Shown here: positions 24,774 through 35,184 of the stretch, in pieces
Numbering within the stretch: position 1 is the first letter of the stretch
Layout: each line of letters opens with the position of its first letter
Assembly: GCA_030602345.1 (NCBI GenBank)
Contig: JAUVZX010000007.1
Location: 1-37,219 of the forward strand
DNA from: Bacilli bacterium
Lineage (GTDB): Bacteria > Bacillota_I > Bacilli_A > RF39 > UBA660
Length of the DNA stretch: 37,219 nucleotides
Direction: 5' to 3'
Translations under genes and position numbers: made by a program
Notes under the pieces: generated by a model
What the model saw: the letters and a program-made list of their open reading frames with translations, nothing else
Databases searched by the model: none
What the model was told of the DNA's origin: nothing

Positions 24774-26051
24774 ATGCTTAGAAAATTTGACTATGAAAAA
24801 GAACCAGTCGTTGAGATAGTAAACGAAATTATATTGGACGCCTCAAGAAGAGGAGCATCCGACGTACATTTTGACCCTCAACCAACTGAAATGAGAGTTA
24901 GAATCAGAATAGATGGTGCTTTACTAGACTATGCTGAAATACCAAACACTATTAAAAAGAATTTAGTCACTCGTATAAAAATATTGGCAGGTATGAATAT
25001 TACTGAATCGAGATTACCTCAAGATGGTGCCATTAAAACGACATTAAAAGATACAGACTTAGATTTACGTGTCTCTTCTTTGCCAACTAATGAAGGAGAA
25101 AAAATAGTTATTCGTTTATTAGACTATTCGATGAGCTTAGCAGGATTAGAAACGCTAGGATTAAGTCAAAAGAATTTAAACAAAGTATTAACAATGATTA
25201 GTGCTCCAAACGGAATTATCTTAGTAACTGGGGCAACCGGAAGTGGTAAGTCTACTACTGTTTACTCAGTCTTGAATAGATTGAATCGTGAGGACACAAA
25301 TATTATAACTGTTGAAGATCCAATAGAAATGGATATTACTGGAATCAACCAAGTTCAAACAAATAGTGAAATTGGTTTAAACTTTGCAACAGCATTAAGA
25401 TCAATATTAAGACAAGACCCGAATATCATTATGATTGGGGAAATTCGTGATACTGAGACCGCTAAAATTGCCGTTAGGGCTTCTATTACAGGACACTTAG
25501 TATTATCTACCCTGCACACTAATAATGCTTTAAATACAATTGAACGTTTACTTGATATGGAAGTTGAAAGATACTTACTTGCAAGTGCTTTAACAGGAAT
25601 CATATCACAAAAATTAGCAAGAAGATTATGTGAAAAATGTAAAGAAAAGAGACCTACTTCTCAATATGAAAAAGATATGTTTAAACGTGTTTTAGGAGAA
25701 GATATTAACGAAGTATATACTGCAGAAGGATGTGACTACTGTGGTAATGGTTATAAAGGTCGTATTGCGATACATGAAGTATTATTAATCAATCAAGAAA
25801 TTAGAGATGCTATTAGTAATAATGTTAAAAAAGAAAATTTAAGAGAATTAGTTTATAAAGCAGACGTTACTAGTTTACTAAAAGATGGTTTAGAAAAAGT
25901 TAGAGATGGTGCAACTAGTTTTGAAGAACTAATTAAATTAATTGAACTTGATGATGCTATTGAAGATAAGAGATATGGAAAACTAGATCTTAAAAGTGCA
26001 TTAGAATTAGATGAGATAACAAGTGATGATGACGATATCATTGAAATTTAA
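24774..26051 (+). CDS. pilB: Type IV pilus assembly ATPase (PilB/GspE/ComGA-like)
   Basis: A 425-residue secretion ATPase. Walker A GATGSGKST is at 153-161, the Asp box at VEDPIEM (180-186), Walker B PNIIMIGEIRD at 216-226, and the His box STLHTN near 245-250. A C-terminal four-cysteine zinc site (LCEKCKEK and CDYCGNGYKG) is that of PilB/GspE and not PilT. It lacks the long N-terminal MshEN part of PilB and so is nearer to ComGA. It would drive growth of the pilus together with the PilC-like protein. It is the only gene of the pilus set on the + strand. Confidence 0.92.
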   Translation: MLRKFDYEKEPVVEIVNEIILDASRRGASDVHFDPQPTEMRVRIRIDGALLDYAEIPNTIKKNLVTRIKILAGMNITESRLPQDGAIKTTLKDTDLDLRVSSLPTNEGEKIVIRLLDYSMSLAGLETLGLSQKNLNKVLTMISAPNGIILVTGATGSGKSTTVYSVLNRLNREDTNIITVEDPIEMDITGINQVQTNSEIGLNFATALRSILRQDPNIIMIGEIRDTETAKIAVRASITGHLVLSTLHTNNALNTIERLLDMEVERYLLASALTGIISQKLARRLCEKCKEKRPTSQYEKDMFKRVLGEDINEVYTAEGCDYCGNGYKGRIAIHEVLLINQEIRDAISNNVKKENLRELVYKADVTSLLKDGLEKVRDGATSFEELIKLIELDDAIEDKRYGKLDLKSALELDEITSDDDDIIEI

Positions 26052-26075
26052 AACTAGAGAAATCTAGTTTTTTTT
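26051..26075 (+). terminator. Terminator of pilB
   Basis: AAACTAGA-GAAA-TCTAGTTT (26051-26058 with 26063-26070) with a GAAA tetraloop and a T-run. Confidence 0.87.
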
Positions 26076-26081
26076 ATGCAT

Positions 26082-26104
26082 AAAAAAAGAGACTTAGTCT
26101 CTTT
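26082..26104 (-). terminator. Terminator of the pilC-pilD unit
   Basis: On the minus strand AAAGAGAC-TAA-GTCTCTTT is followed by TTTTTTTA; the stem covers the stop codon of the prepilin peptidase. It stands back to back with the pilB terminator. Confidence 0.8.
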
Positions 26105-26870
26105 ACCACCAATTTAATAGTGAACCCAATTTTTGAATATCCAATTGTAAAAAAGTAATTACCATTGCCGCTAAACTTAGAAACGGTCCATAAGGAATAA
26201 CGTTATCTTTCTTTAAAATTAAAATTACTAAAGAAATTGGAAGACCTATAAAAGCACTTAAGAAAATAGCAAATAAAGCCATTTCATAGCCAAAGTATAG
26301 ACCAAATAGAAACATTAATTTAACGTCTCCCCCACCCATTGCTTCTTTTTTAAAGACATAATCACCAAACAATTTAATTGCCCACATAAAGAAGAAAGCA
26401 ATAAAACCACTTATCATTGAAGATAAAAGCAAATCAAAACCACCTTTAAACAACAATAATATAGAAATAGTAACTATTCCAAACAATAATACTTCATCTG
26501 CAATAATCATTGTTTGATAATCACTAATAATTACAATTACTAAAGTAGATAAAAATACTAAAGCTATTAATAACTCTAAACTCATTCCAAACAATAAGTA
26601 TGATGCACCAAATAAGATTCCTGTAAAAAATTCAAAAAATGCATAAAACGGCGATATTTTCACCTTGCAACTTGAACATTTTCTACCCAAAAATAAATAA
26701 GATAAAATTGGTATTAATTCCCATGCAGTAAGCTTGTGATTACATTTTGGACAATGAGAAGGAGGAGATACGATTGACTCCCCCTTTGGTATTCTATAAC
26801 CTACTACATTGTAAAATGAACCAAATACAGTACCCATTAAGAAAAATACGATTGTATAATATATAGTCAT
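26103..26870 (-). CDS. pilD: Prepilin peptidase / N-methyltransferase
   Basis: A 255-residue polytopic aspartic protease. I chose the ATG at 26870 as AAGGAG lies before it; the frame stays open upstream into pilC. The N-terminal block GTVFGSFYNVVGYRIP and two CxxC pairs (C40/C43, C65/C68) mark the methyltransferase domain. The catalytic aspartates are D117 in ISDYQT and D182 in the GxGD-type GGGDVKLM. It trims and methylates the class III signals seen in the two prepilins of this window. The start lies 13 bases after pilC. Confidence 0.93.
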   Translation of the reverse strand: MTIYYTIVFFLMGTVFGSFYNVVGYRIPKGESIVSPPSHCPKCNHKLTAWELIPILSYLFLGRKCSSCKVKISPFYAFFEFFTGILFGASYLLFGMSLELLIALVFLSTLVIVIISDYQTMIIADEVLLFGIVTISILLLFKGGFDLLLSSMISGFIAFFFMWAIKLFGDYVFKKEAMGGGDVKLMFLFGLYFGYEMALFAIFLSAFIGLPISLVILILKKDNVIPYGPFLSLAAMVITFLQLDIQKLGSLLNWW

Positions 26871-26883
26871 ATAATTCTCCTTT

Positions 26884-29148
26884 TTAGCCTGATAAAGTGT
26901 TATATAGATTAAACATTGGTATAACAATAGATAAGACAATTCCACCAACTATAGTCGTTAAAAATACGATTAGAATTGGTTCTATAAACGCTTTAATTCT
27001 AGCCACTGATTGTTTATGCTGTTCTTGGTAATAAGAAGCAACTTTCGCCATCATCTCTGGAAGTTCTCCAGTTTTTTCACCTGTAACGATCATTTCATAT
27101 GCAGGTGCTGGGAAAGCCCAATGACCTCTAAATGATGTTGATATCTTATCTCCTTTAGCAAGGTTAGTAATTGTGTCTAAAATTAACATTTTATAAATTT
27201 CATTATTAGTGACTTTATTTAAAATATCCATACTCTCTGTAATAAAGACATTATGACTCAACAATGAAGAGAAAGTTTTAGAGAACATTGTAACTTCATT
27301 ATATATAATAACTGTTTTAACAACTGGAATATGCATTAATATCCATTGAATCAAAGTCTTAAATAATTTAACATTCTTATATAAATATCTAAATATCATA
27401 ACGAACGCTACGAATCCAATTATAACAATATGCCAACTGTTTTGTAAAAATTCACTAAATGCCATGATAAACAATGTAATCGCCGGTATTTGTGCTCCAT
27501 CTAATGATTCATAGATTTGAACAAATCTTGGAATAACAAATATCATAATGAAACCAATAACTACGACTGCAACTACGAAGATTAATGCTGGGTACATCAT
27601 AACAGTAACCATTTGCTTTCTAGTTTTATCAATTTCAGTAAAGTAATCAGACATATCATCTAATACTTCTGGTAATTGACCAGTCATTTCTGATGCTTTA
27701 ACCATATTTATCAAAATACGAGGAAACGAATCACCCTGTTTAACCATAGCTTCAGATAATGAATCACCCATCGTTAAATCATAAATTAATGTTCTAAATA
27801 ACCTTTGATATTTTTTATTTTTAGTAAATTGATTAGTTAATATTTTCAATGATTCAACTAAGGGAATACCTGCTTTAATATAAGTTGATAATTGAGTTAA
27901 AAAGAAAATCAAATCTTTAGTTTTTATTTTAACTCTAAACCCTTTACTACTACCATGCAATAATTTTAACCATTCATTAGTCTTAATACTATAAACTTCC
28001 ATTCCTTCACCCAATAAGAATGAATGAACTTCAACCCTCGAATAAGCATCAAAATAACCTTTAACTACTTTTCCATCTTCATTTCTAGCAACATATTCAT
28101 AAAGTTGTTTAACCGAACTTCTTCGATCATCTTCAACTTCAAAACTTATCAACAACGCTTCTCTTTCAATATCACGCTTATTTTTCATGTTTTTAACAAC
28201 AGCTGAACTATTATAAGTTTTCTTAATATTATTCACTAAAGTTACTGGTATTTTAATGAAGTTACTTAAAGCTTCATCTAATATTTGACCAAAATTTTTC
28301 TTTTCGATTTTGACGTTAGTATTTTGATAAGTGTCTAAATCTCTTTTTCTTTTTCTATCTTCAATTAATTGAACACGTTTATTTTTAATTTCAGCTTCTT
28401 TTCTAATTCTTTCTTCTCTTTTTCGAATTAGTTCTTGTTGTTTTTCAATAAATTTTCTTTCTGCTTCTTCTTTTTTCTTCTTTTGATTTTCTTTATATTT
28501 TTTATAATGCCTACCAATAAAAACTGTAATAAAACTAAATAAACTAACAAATCTTACTAAAGATCTATAAAATAAATAAGACGTAACTATAAAACCATAA
28601 ACTGGATACTTAACTGAATAATATAACGTTTTATAAACAAAATATGATGTAAATATAAACCCTAAAACTGGATATTTAACTGTGTTTTTAACTAAATAAA
28701 ACATTCCCAAAGCAGACACTTTAACACCTATTAAAAGATATCTTACAAAACCATAAATAGTACTATATATAAATTTACTTAATACAAGAAACCCTAAAAC
28801 CGAATATTTAAAAAATTGATAAATTGTTTTAAAAATAAATAATATTCCTTTATAAATATTTATGAAAATGACACTTAGCATCTTAAGTATAAAACTAAAG
28901 ACGGTATAAACACCAATTCCAATTAACCTAATAATACTATAAATACCTAAACCAACTGTTTTAAAACCAATTAATATATATCTAATTAAATTATAAAAAG
29001 TAGTCCATAAAAACTTACCGAATCCCATGATAGAAACGATAAACCCTAAAACTGCATAATTAACAAACTTAACCGGAAAAAGAATAGTCATTTTAACTAT
29101 TCTATAAACTAGAATAAATGGCATTAAATATATTGGTTTATTTATCAC
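26884..29148 (-). CDS. pilC: PilC/GspF platform protein with a long N-terminal repeat and coiled-coil extension
   Basis: A 754-residue protein; PilC/ComGB is usually about 340-410. From about 346 to the end it is a normal GspF: YEYVARNEDGKVVKGYFDAY, two GspF domains with FLTQLSTYIKAGIPLVESL (416-434) and FSKTFSSLLSHNVFITESMD (622-641), and three membrane helices. Residues 1-212 are hydrophobic repeats: 93-114, 115-136, 137-158, 159-180 and 181-202 are all 22 residues, with a pattern like Y-x-V-L-G-F at the head and a basic residue at the end. Units of 18 and 26 come before. Residues 213-275 are a charged K/E/R helix, probably a coiled coil. It starts at GTG (29148) after AAGGGG. The extension's role is unknown. 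Confidence 0.9.
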   Translation of the reverse strand: MINKPIYLMPFILVYRIVKMTILFPVKFVNYAVLGFIVSIMGFGKFLWTTFYNLIRYILIGFKTVGLGIYSIIRLIGIGVYTVFSFILKMLSVIFINIYKGILFIFKTIYQFFKYSVLGFLVLSKFIYSTIYGFVRYLLIGVKVSALGMFYLVKNTVKYPVLGFIFTSYFVYKTLYYSVKYPVYGFIVTSYLFYRSLVRFVSLFSFITVFIGRHYKKYKENQKKKKEEAERKFIEKQQELIRKREERIRKEAEIKNKRVQLIEDRKRKRDLDTYQNTNVKIEKKNFGQILDEALSNFIKIPVTLVNNIKKTYNSSAVVKNMKNKRDIEREALLISFEVEDDRRSSVKQLYEYVARNEDGKVVKGYFDAYSRVEVHSFLLGEGMEVYSIKTNEWLKLLHGSSKGFRVKIKTKDLIFFLTQLSTYIKAGIPLVESLKILTNQFTKNKKYQRLFRTLIYDLTMGDSLSEAMVKQGDSFPRILINMVKASEMTGQLPEVLDDMSDYFTEIDKTRKQMVTVMMYPALIFVVAVVVIGFIMIFVIPRFVQIYESLDGAQIPAITLFIMAFSEFLQNSWHIVIIGFVAFVMIFRYLYKNVKLFKTLIQWILMHIPVVKTVIIYNEVTMFSKTFSSLLSHNVFITESMDILNKVTNNEIYKMLILDTITNLAKGDKISTSFRGHWAFPAPAYEMIVTGEKTGELPEMMAKVASYYQEQHKQSVARIKAFIEPILIVFLTTIVGGIVLSIVIPMFNLYNTLSG

Positions 29149-29181
29149 TAGTACCCCTTACCTTACTCTTTTTACATATTT

Positions 29182-29190
29182 AGTATACCA
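29182..29190 (-). promoter_or_regulatory. Extended -10 promoter of pilC
   Basis: TGGTATACT on the minus strand with TATACT at 29187-29182, about 34 bases before the GTG start. The -35 region is poor. It lies in the 49 bases between trmK and pilC. Confidence 0.5.
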
Positions 29191-29197
29191 TATAAAA

Positions 29198-29851
29198 TTA
29201 TTTATTAAAATAACTTATCTGATTTTTTATTAAATAATTTATATACGATAATTTCATTTTTTTAATAAAATTGTTATTACCTATCTTATCTATTAATGAT
29301 TTATTATGATTATAAATAAAAGTTACATACTCTTTTTCTTCAAATCTAATTTTAGGACCTAAATATAAATCAATAAATTTGTATTTTTTTATTCCCTTTT
29401 TAAAAAAGATAATTACATAATAATGTCCTTTTTCAAAGACTATTTTTTCATCTTCTATATAAAAATGTTTAGTCATGTGTTTTCTCAAATCATATAAATC
29501 ATTATTAGATTGAATAATGACATTATTAATTATTGATGATTTATCATTATTGAAAATGTGTTCAATAGTCTTAAACCCCATGCCCGATATCAAAACTAAA
29601 TCATCTTCTTTTAAATCGATGTTATCAAAACCATCACTTACTAAAGTTTTCATATTAGAAACGTTATATTTTAAAATGTTTGCTTTTGCAGCACTTAAAG
29701 ATTTAGGATTAATATCACTTGCAATAACTTCTTTAACTCTTTGTTCTTTCAAAGCAAATATGCCTACTAATCCATGATCACAACCAATATCAATTAGCCT
29801 TTTCTCGTTATTAATTAAATTCAAAATTGTTTTTAATCTCAACGAAATCAT
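29198..29851 (-). CDS. trmK: tRNA (adenine(22)-N1)-methyltransferase TrmK
   Basis: A 217-residue SAM-dependent methyltransferase. The glycine loop is LIDIGCDHGLVGIFAL, followed by VIASDINPKSLSAAKAN and the catalytic-pocket LVLISGMGFKTIEHI. These are the TrmK (YqfN) blocks. It methylates A22 in the D arm of certain tRNAs in Bacillota. It overlaps rpoD by one base (TAATG), the usual Bacillota neighbourhood of dnaG-rpoD-trmK. Confidence 0.93.
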   Translation of the reverse strand: MISLRLKTILNLINNEKRLIDIGCDHGLVGIFALKEQRVKEVIASDINPKSLSAAKANILKYNVSNMKTLVSDGFDNIDLKEDDLVLISGMGFKTIEHIFNNDKSSIINNVIIQSNNDLYDLRKHMTKHFYIEDEKIVFEKGHYYVIIFFKKGIKKYKFIDLYLGPKIRFEEKEYVTFIYNHNKSLIDKIGNNNFIKKMKLSYINYLIKNQISYFNK

Positions 29852-30930
29852 TAATCACCCAAATAATCTTTTAATTTTCTAGATCTAGATGGATGTTTTA
29901 ATTTTCTTAAAGCCTTAGCTTCAATTTGTCTAATTCTTTCTCTAGTAACTCCAAACATTTGCCCAACTTCTTCTAAAGTACGAGACTTACCATCTTCTAA
30001 TCCAAAACGCAATCTTATTACTTTTTCTTCGCGTTCTGTTAACGTTTGTAATACATCCGCTATCTCGTCTTTAAGCATTTCGTTAGTTGCATACTCTTCT
30101 GGAGACATGTTTTGAGTATCGGGAATAAAATCACCCAAATGAGAATCTTCCTCTTCACCAATTGGTGTTTCTAAAGAAACTGGTTCTTGAGAGATTTTAT
30201 AAATGTCTCTTATTTTATCGACTGAGATACCCATTCTTTCGGCTAACTCTTCTTCACTTGGCTCTCTATTCAATTCCAAAGTCATTTGTCTTTGAATTCT
30301 TGCTAATTTATTGATTGTTTCAACCATATGAACAGGAACTCTAATCGTTCTTGCTTGGTCAGCAATTGCACGCGTAATCGACTGTCTAATCCACCAAGTC
30401 GCATAAGTTGAGAACTTAAAACCTTTAGAAACATCAAACTTTTCAACAGCTTTCATCAACCCTAAATTACCTTCTTGAATCAAATCCAAAAATAACATTC
30501 CTCGACCAACATATCTTTTAGCTATACTAACTACTAATCTTAAATTAGCTTCTGAAAGTCTTGCTTTCGCTGATAAATCTCCTGCTAGAATACGGTCAGC
30601 AAGTTCTAATTCTTCTTCCATATTTAATAATTTTATTTGTCCAATTTCTTTTAAATACATTCTAACCGGATCATTTATAGTTAAATCTTTAGTTAAATCT
30701 GTATCGTCCATTAATATTTTATCTGTTTCTGAAGAACCTGTTTCCTCCTCAGATATAATAACTATATTATTAGCATTAAAAACTTGATATAACTCATCCA
30801 AAGCATCAGCATCTAAATCTAACCCTTTTAAAGCCACCGCTAACTCTTCATAAGAAACATATCCTTTTTCTTTTCCTAATTTTACTAATTCTTCTTTTCT
30901 TTCTTCAAAACTTTTAATCTCGCCTATCAT
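29851..30930 (-). CDS. rpoD: Primary sigma factor RpoD (SigA)
   Basis: A 359-residue main sigma-70. Region 1.2-2.1 begins at [16 protein letters not shown]; region 2.3-2.4 has [20 protein letters not shown], for opening and reading the -10; region 3 follows; region 4.2 has [19 protein letters not shown], which reads the -35. The short region 1.1 matches SigA of Bacillota. It directs the vegetative promoters seen here. dnaG ends one base into its start, so its translation is coupled. Confidence 0.97.
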   Translation of the reverse strand: MIGEIKSFEERKEELVKLGKEKGYVSYEELAVALKGLDLDADALDELYQVFNANNIVIISEEETGSSETDKILMDDTDLTKDLTINDPVRMYLKEIGQIKLLNMEEELELADRILAGDLSAKARLSEANLRLVVSIAKRYVGRGMLFLDLIQEGNLGLMKAVEKFDVSKGFKFSTYATWWIRQSITRAIADQARTIRVPVHMVETINKLARIQRQMTLELNREPSEEELAERMGISVDKIRDIYKISQEPVSLETPIGEEEDSHLGDFIPDTQNMSPEEYATNEMLKDEIADVLQTLTEREEKVIRLRFGLEDGKSRTLEEVGQMFGVTRERIRQIEAKALRKLKHPSRSRKLKDYLGD

Positions 30931-32636
30931 TATTCTCCTCTTTTCAATTTAATTATTTCACTTAAATATTTTGTTTGTTTTTCTTTATCATTCTCTGTTA
31001 ACAACTTTTCAGTATATCTTTTAATCGCTGTTTGACGATTATAGTCCTCAATAACATTGATATAATCTTCAATTTCCTCAACTTTATATGTATCTTTTAA
31101 GTTTAGAGATATTATTTCTCCTAAAACTTTTAATTTATTAGGATCATTATTTATAAATGACATAAACTTAGATAAATCTATCTCTTTATATTGCTCATAA
31201 TAACCAACAATTGATGCTGCTATTAAACGATAATCTTTATTCGGTAAATATAAATCCAAATTTATATATTTTTTTATTATTTCCTTACTATTCAACATAT
31301 AATAAAGGAAATATTGCTGAGCCTTATCATATTTGTTGTATTTAATCTCTTCTTGATTAACTTTAATGATTGGCTTTTCTTCTTCCTTACCTTTAAGAAA
31401 TTTAATGTCTAAACCACTTATTTTACTAATTTTTTGATATGCTATTTCTTTATAAATATTATCATTTATTAAAGAAACATCCTTAATGATTAAGTTAATC
31501 AAATTAGTTAATTCAGCACTGTTATTAATATCATATGTTTTTTTATAATAACCAAGTTTAAAATCAATAATGTCTATTTTATAATCAATTCTTCTTTCGA
31601 ACTCTTCTTTACCAAATTTTTGTAAAAATTCATCCGGATCTTTTGCATTTTCCAAAACAATTACTGAAGGAATAACTCCTACTTTAATTAATTCATTAGA
31701 GGCATCATTAATCGCCTTTTGCCCTGCATCATCTGAATCCATACAAAGAATTACATTTTTAGCCATCTTCTTAAGAAGTAATGCTTGATTTGAAGTAACC
31801 GCTGTTCCCATTGTAGCAACAACATTTTGTATTCCTAAAGAATATGCTCTAATGACATCCATGAACCCTTCCATAACAATTACTGTTTGCTTTCTTCTAG
31901 AATGTTCTTTAGCAAGGTGATAATTATATAAAATCTCACCCTTTTTAAAAGCACTATTTTCTTTGGTGTTAATATATTTAGGATTATTATCGTTCTTCTT
32001 ATAAATTCTTCCACTATAAGCAATAACTTTTCCATTTAAATCATGAATAGCAAACATTATTCGATCTTTAAAGACATCATAATAATCATTGCCATGATTA
32101 ATTAATCCTGACTCAACTAAATCCTTATTATCAAATTTTTTAGCTTCTAAAACCTTATATAAGTTTCCTAAACTCAACCCTATTTTAAAATCATTAATTA
32201 ATTCCTTAGTAATATTACGATCTTCTAAATACTTAACCGCTTCTACTCCATCTTGAGAAAATAAATTATTTTGAAATAATTTACTAGCAGTTTCATTTAT
32301 CTCAATTAGACTAGTATTACTTTTAACAAAAGGTTTCTTGTTATCATAACCCTCTACTTTAATTCCTGATTTGTCTCCTAAAATTTTAATAGCAGAAACA
32401 AAGTCAATTCCTTCATAATCCATTAAAAACCCGACTGCATTACCTGTAGCTCCACAAGAAAAACAAGTATATATTTGTTTTTGAGGAGAAACACTCATAC
32501 TCGGAGAATGATCATCATGAAAAGGACAAAGACCAAAATAGTTTTTCCCCTTTTGACTTAAATCAACATAGTTCTTAATTAACTCAACAATATCTGTTTT
32601 TTCGATTATTTCATTAATACTATCTTTATCAATCAT
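30930..32636 (-). CDS. dnaG: DNA primase DnaG
   Basis: A 568-residue primase. I chose the ATG at 32636 as AGGTGG stands eight bases before it; a GTG four codons upstream is less well placed. The zinc ribbon has C37, H40, C58 and C61. The TOPRIM domain has [17 protein letters not shown] and [12 protein letters not shown] with the metal-binding acidic residues. The C-terminal part, from about 435, is the helical DnaB-binding domain. It makes RNA primers on the lagging strand. Confidence 0.95.
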   Translation of the reverse strand: MIDKDSINEIIEKTDIVELIKNYVDLSQKGKNYFGLCPFHDDHSPSMSVSPQKQIYTCFSCGATGNAVGFLMDYEGIDFVSAIKILGDKSGIKVEGYDNKKPFVKSNTSLIEINETASKLFQNNLFSQDGVEAVKYLEDRNITKELINDFKIGLSLGNLYKVLEAKKFDNKDLVESGLINHGNDYYDVFKDRIMFAIHDLNGKVIAYSGRIYKKNDNNPKYINTKENSAFKKGEILYNYHLAKEHSRRKQTVIVMEGFMDVIRAYSLGIQNVVATMGTAVTSNQALLLKKMAKNVILCMDSDDAGQKAINDASNELIKVGVIPSVIVLENAKDPDEFLQKFGKEEFERRIDYKIDIIDFKLGYYKKTYDINNSAELTNLINLIIKDVSLINDNIYKEIAYQKISKISGLDIKFLKGKEEEKPIIKVNQEEIKYNKYDKAQQYFLYYMLNSKEIIKKYINLDLYLPNKDYRLIAASIVGYYEQYKEIDLSKFMSFINNDPNKLKVLGEIISLNLKDTYKVEEIEDYINVIEDYNRQTAIKRYTEKLLTENDKEKQTKYLSEIIKLKRGE

Positions 32637-32679
32637 ATACTCACCCACCTATAATATACACTTTATAATTTGTTTTTCC

Positions 32680-34629
32680 TTAAAATTTAGTTTTTATTTT
32701 TATTTCTCTATCTATTTTTAAATAAATCATCCCATTTTCACTAGTTAAATAAAAATTATTTAGTCTGGCAACCACTTCCCAACTCGGATGATTAAAGCGA
32801 TTATTTTTTCCTACAGAAACTAGTGAAATACTTGGATTAATTTTATTTAAAAAGTCACTAGAAGTGGATGTTTTTGATCCATGATGACCCACCTTTAAAA
32901 TGGGGTAATGCTTTAAATTGGGCAAATATTCAAGTTCATCAGAAATATATGCATCTCCCGTAAATAAAATTGAATTATTAACACTAAAGAAAAGGCTACT
33001 ATTATTTTCATCTTTTTTATCAGTATTATAAAACTTTAAAATTAATCCTTTGGATTCTATAGTTTTTGGACTTCTTATAACATTTATTTTATTATTGAGT
33101 GAATAATCAACAATCGCTTTTTCATATAAAGTATCACCATTATTATTCATTATAATATTATTAATTTTAAAGTTTTCTAAAATGTTAATAGCTTCTTTTG
33201 AATGATCTAAATCACCATGAGTAATTATTAAATAATCTATCTTAGTTATACCTATACTTTTCAAAAAAGGAATAACATTATAATAGCTGTATTTTTCATT
33301 ATTAAAAACTCCTCCGGTATCAATCAATATTTTACTGTCTTTATGATGAACAAAAATAGAATCTCCTTGCCCAACATCGATCATATATACCTTAAGTGAA
33401 TTACTATAATTATTGGTTATTATGTTGATTCCTATAACTAGAAAAAATATTGCTATCATGTAATATCGCTTATATAAAAATTGATTAATAATAAATAAAT
33501 TAACAAGGTAATATATAAAAATGTATATTAAGGACGGTCTTCCTAATACAAGATTAGTATCGAAAGATGCAATATGGTTTAATATTTGATCAAAATGATA
33601 AACAATAAAATTTAAAAAATTACTATTGTTTAAAATAAAGGAAAAAATAGACATGATGTATAAAATGACAACAAAAAGAGATACTATAGGAGTTAATAAA
33701 ATACTTATTAGATTATACTGATAAAAATGATAAATAATAATGGGAAAAGAAACTAAAGAAGCAATTAATGATATGTAAAAGCCTTTAATAAAATAATTAT
33801 CAAATCTCTTAAAAAAATTACTATACTTTATTAAAAAAAACACATTAATAAAGCTAAGTTGAAAAGCTATCGAATAGATAATATAAGGATTATAAATAAT
33901 AAAAAAAGTCATCAATAAAAGTAATATATTTTCCTTCTTAACATTTAAATTAAAATAGTCATTGATTTTTATTAATAAATAAAATAAATATGCTCTTAAA
34001 AAAGAGATAGTAAATCCTGTTAAAAATAAGTATATAAACAAAATAAATATAAGTAATATGGGATTTATCTTTTTGTTTAAAAACATTAAAATTATGCCTA
34101 TATGAAAACCTGAAATAGCGAATAAATGCGTTATTTGTAAGTCCTGATAAACAGAAGACAATTCATTATTTTTTCCTAAAATAAAAGAATTGATGAAAGG
34201 ACTATTTAAGTTATCAACTCTTTCATTTACTTTATTTTTTATATAAAAATCAATTCTTTTGACTTTATGAGTTATTATATGACTATCTTCATAAAATAAA
34301 TAGTTTATTTTTTTAGTTTTTAAATATAGAAGATAATTAAATAAATTAAAATTAGTATTTTCAGGAGGTATATTGTATTTTCCCGATATGTTTAAATAAT
34401 CACCAATCTTAAAATTTTGTTCTTCTTTAAAGTAAACTAATACTTTTTCTTGATTGTAAAGAATATATTTTTGATGATCTAGTTTTTCAATTACTACCCC
34501 ACTTAAATTAGTTTCATCTTTAAAAACTATTTTTTGATTATTGAAATAAAAAAATAAATACATGATAGTTAAACATAATAAAATATAATAAAAAAAATTA
34601 TAGTGTAATATAATTTTTAAGGTTCTCAT
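32680..34629 (-). CDS. comEC: DNA uptake channel ComEC/Rec2
   Basis: A 649-residue polytopic membrane protein, a little shorter than most ComEC (about 700-780). A first helix pair and an OB-like loop come first (KIGDYLNISGKY), then the Competence domain with ITHLFAISGFHIGIILMF. The C-terminal metallo-beta-lactamase-like domain has VYMIDVGQGDSIFVHH, ILIDTGG and IITHGDLDHSKEAI. It transports single-stranded DNA through the membrane during transformation. Its start overlaps comEA by 32 bases. With the pilus genes in this window, it predicts natural competence. Confidence 0.93.
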   Translation of the reverse strand: MRTLKIILHYNFFYYILLCLTIMYLFFYFNNQKIVFKDETNLSGVVIEKLDHQKYILYNQEKVLVYFKEEQNFKIGDYLNISGKYNIPPENTNFNLFNYLLYLKTKKINYLFYEDSHIITHKVKRIDFYIKNKVNERVDNLNSPFINSFILGKNNELSSVYQDLQITHLFAISGFHIGIILMFLNKKINPILLIFILFIYLFLTGFTISFLRAYLFYLLIKINDYFNLNVKKENILLLLMTFFIIYNPYIIYSIAFQLSFINVFFLIKYSNFFKRFDNYFIKGFYISLIASLVSFPIIIYHFYQYNLISILLTPIVSLFVVILYIMSIFSFILNNSNFLNFIVYHFDQILNHIASFDTNLVLGRPSLIYIFIYYLVNLFIINQFLYKRYYMIAIFFLVIGINIITNNYSNSLKVYMIDVGQGDSIFVHHKDSKILIDTGGVFNNEKYSYYNVIPFLKSIGITKIDYLIITHGDLDHSKEAINILENFKINNIIMNNNGDTLYEKAIVDYSLNNKINVIRSPKTIESKGLILKFYNTDKKDENNSSLFFSVNNSILFTGDAYISDELEYLPNLKHYPILKVGHHGSKTSTSSDFLNKINPSISLVSVGKNNRFNHPSWEVVARLNNFYLTSENGMIYLKIDREIKIKTKF

Positions 34630-35182
34630 AAATTGAACTTCCTATACCTGTTACTAACGTTAAGTCTTCTAGTTTTACAAAACTTCCATTTTCTTCTCTA
34701 TAAGCAATAATGGCTTTAGCTTTTGATTCACCTATTCCTGGCAAAGTCATTAGTTGCTCCAAAGAAGAACTATTGATACTTACTAAGGTTTCACTAGGTT
34801 CTGAAATATTTTGACAATCACAATCTTTATAAATATATTCAATAATTATTTTGTCTTTTACCTCCTCTTTCGAGTGGACCCAAATAATCATTTCATCTTT
34901 TACTAATTTACTTAAATTAATAAACTTAATATTAGCATTTTTAGTTAACCCACCCGCTTTTACAATCGCATCATTGACACGGTCTCCAACGCTTAATTTA
35001 TATACTCCTGGTTTTTTAACTTCTCCTTTTACGTCGACATATATATCAATAATAGTTTCTTCTTCGACTATATTAACTACTTTTTCTTCTATGATTGGTA
35101 CTATTTCTTTTGTTTCATACTTAAAACTAATTATAATAACTACTAATAAAATTAATATAATTGGTATGTATTTTTTATACAA
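34598..35182 (-). CDS. comEA: DNA receptor ComEA
   Basis: A 194-residue membrane-anchored protein with a TTG start at 35182 behind GAGGTG. An N-terminal helix (about 4-22) anchors it. An SLBB domain follows (about 48-105: VDVKGEVKKPGVYKLSVGD), then a linker with two close cysteines (DCDC), and a C-terminal helix-hairpin-helix DNA-binding domain (about 134-194) with SLEQLMTLPGIGESKAKAI and TLVTGIGSSIYENL. It binds incoming double-stranded DNA and feeds ComEC, the next gene. Its ribosome site is buried in a hairpin, so expression is probably held low. Confidence 0.93.
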   Translation of the reverse strand: MYKKYIPIILILLVVIIISFKYETKEIVPIIEEKVVNIVEEETIIDIYVDVKGEVKKPGVYKLSVGDRVNDAIVKAGGLTKNANIKFINLSKLVKDEMIIWVHSKEEVKDKIIIEYIYKDCDCQNISEPSETLVSINSSSLEQLMTLPGIGESKAKAIIAYREENGSFVKLEDLTLVTGIGSSIYENLKNYITL

Positions 35183-35184
35183 AT

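Noticed and set aside
26871-26948. Longer start of the prepilin peptidase overlapping pilC
   Set aside because: The ATG at 26870 has AAGGAG before it and begins directly at the first membrane helix; the extra 26 residues are the shadow of the end of pilC.
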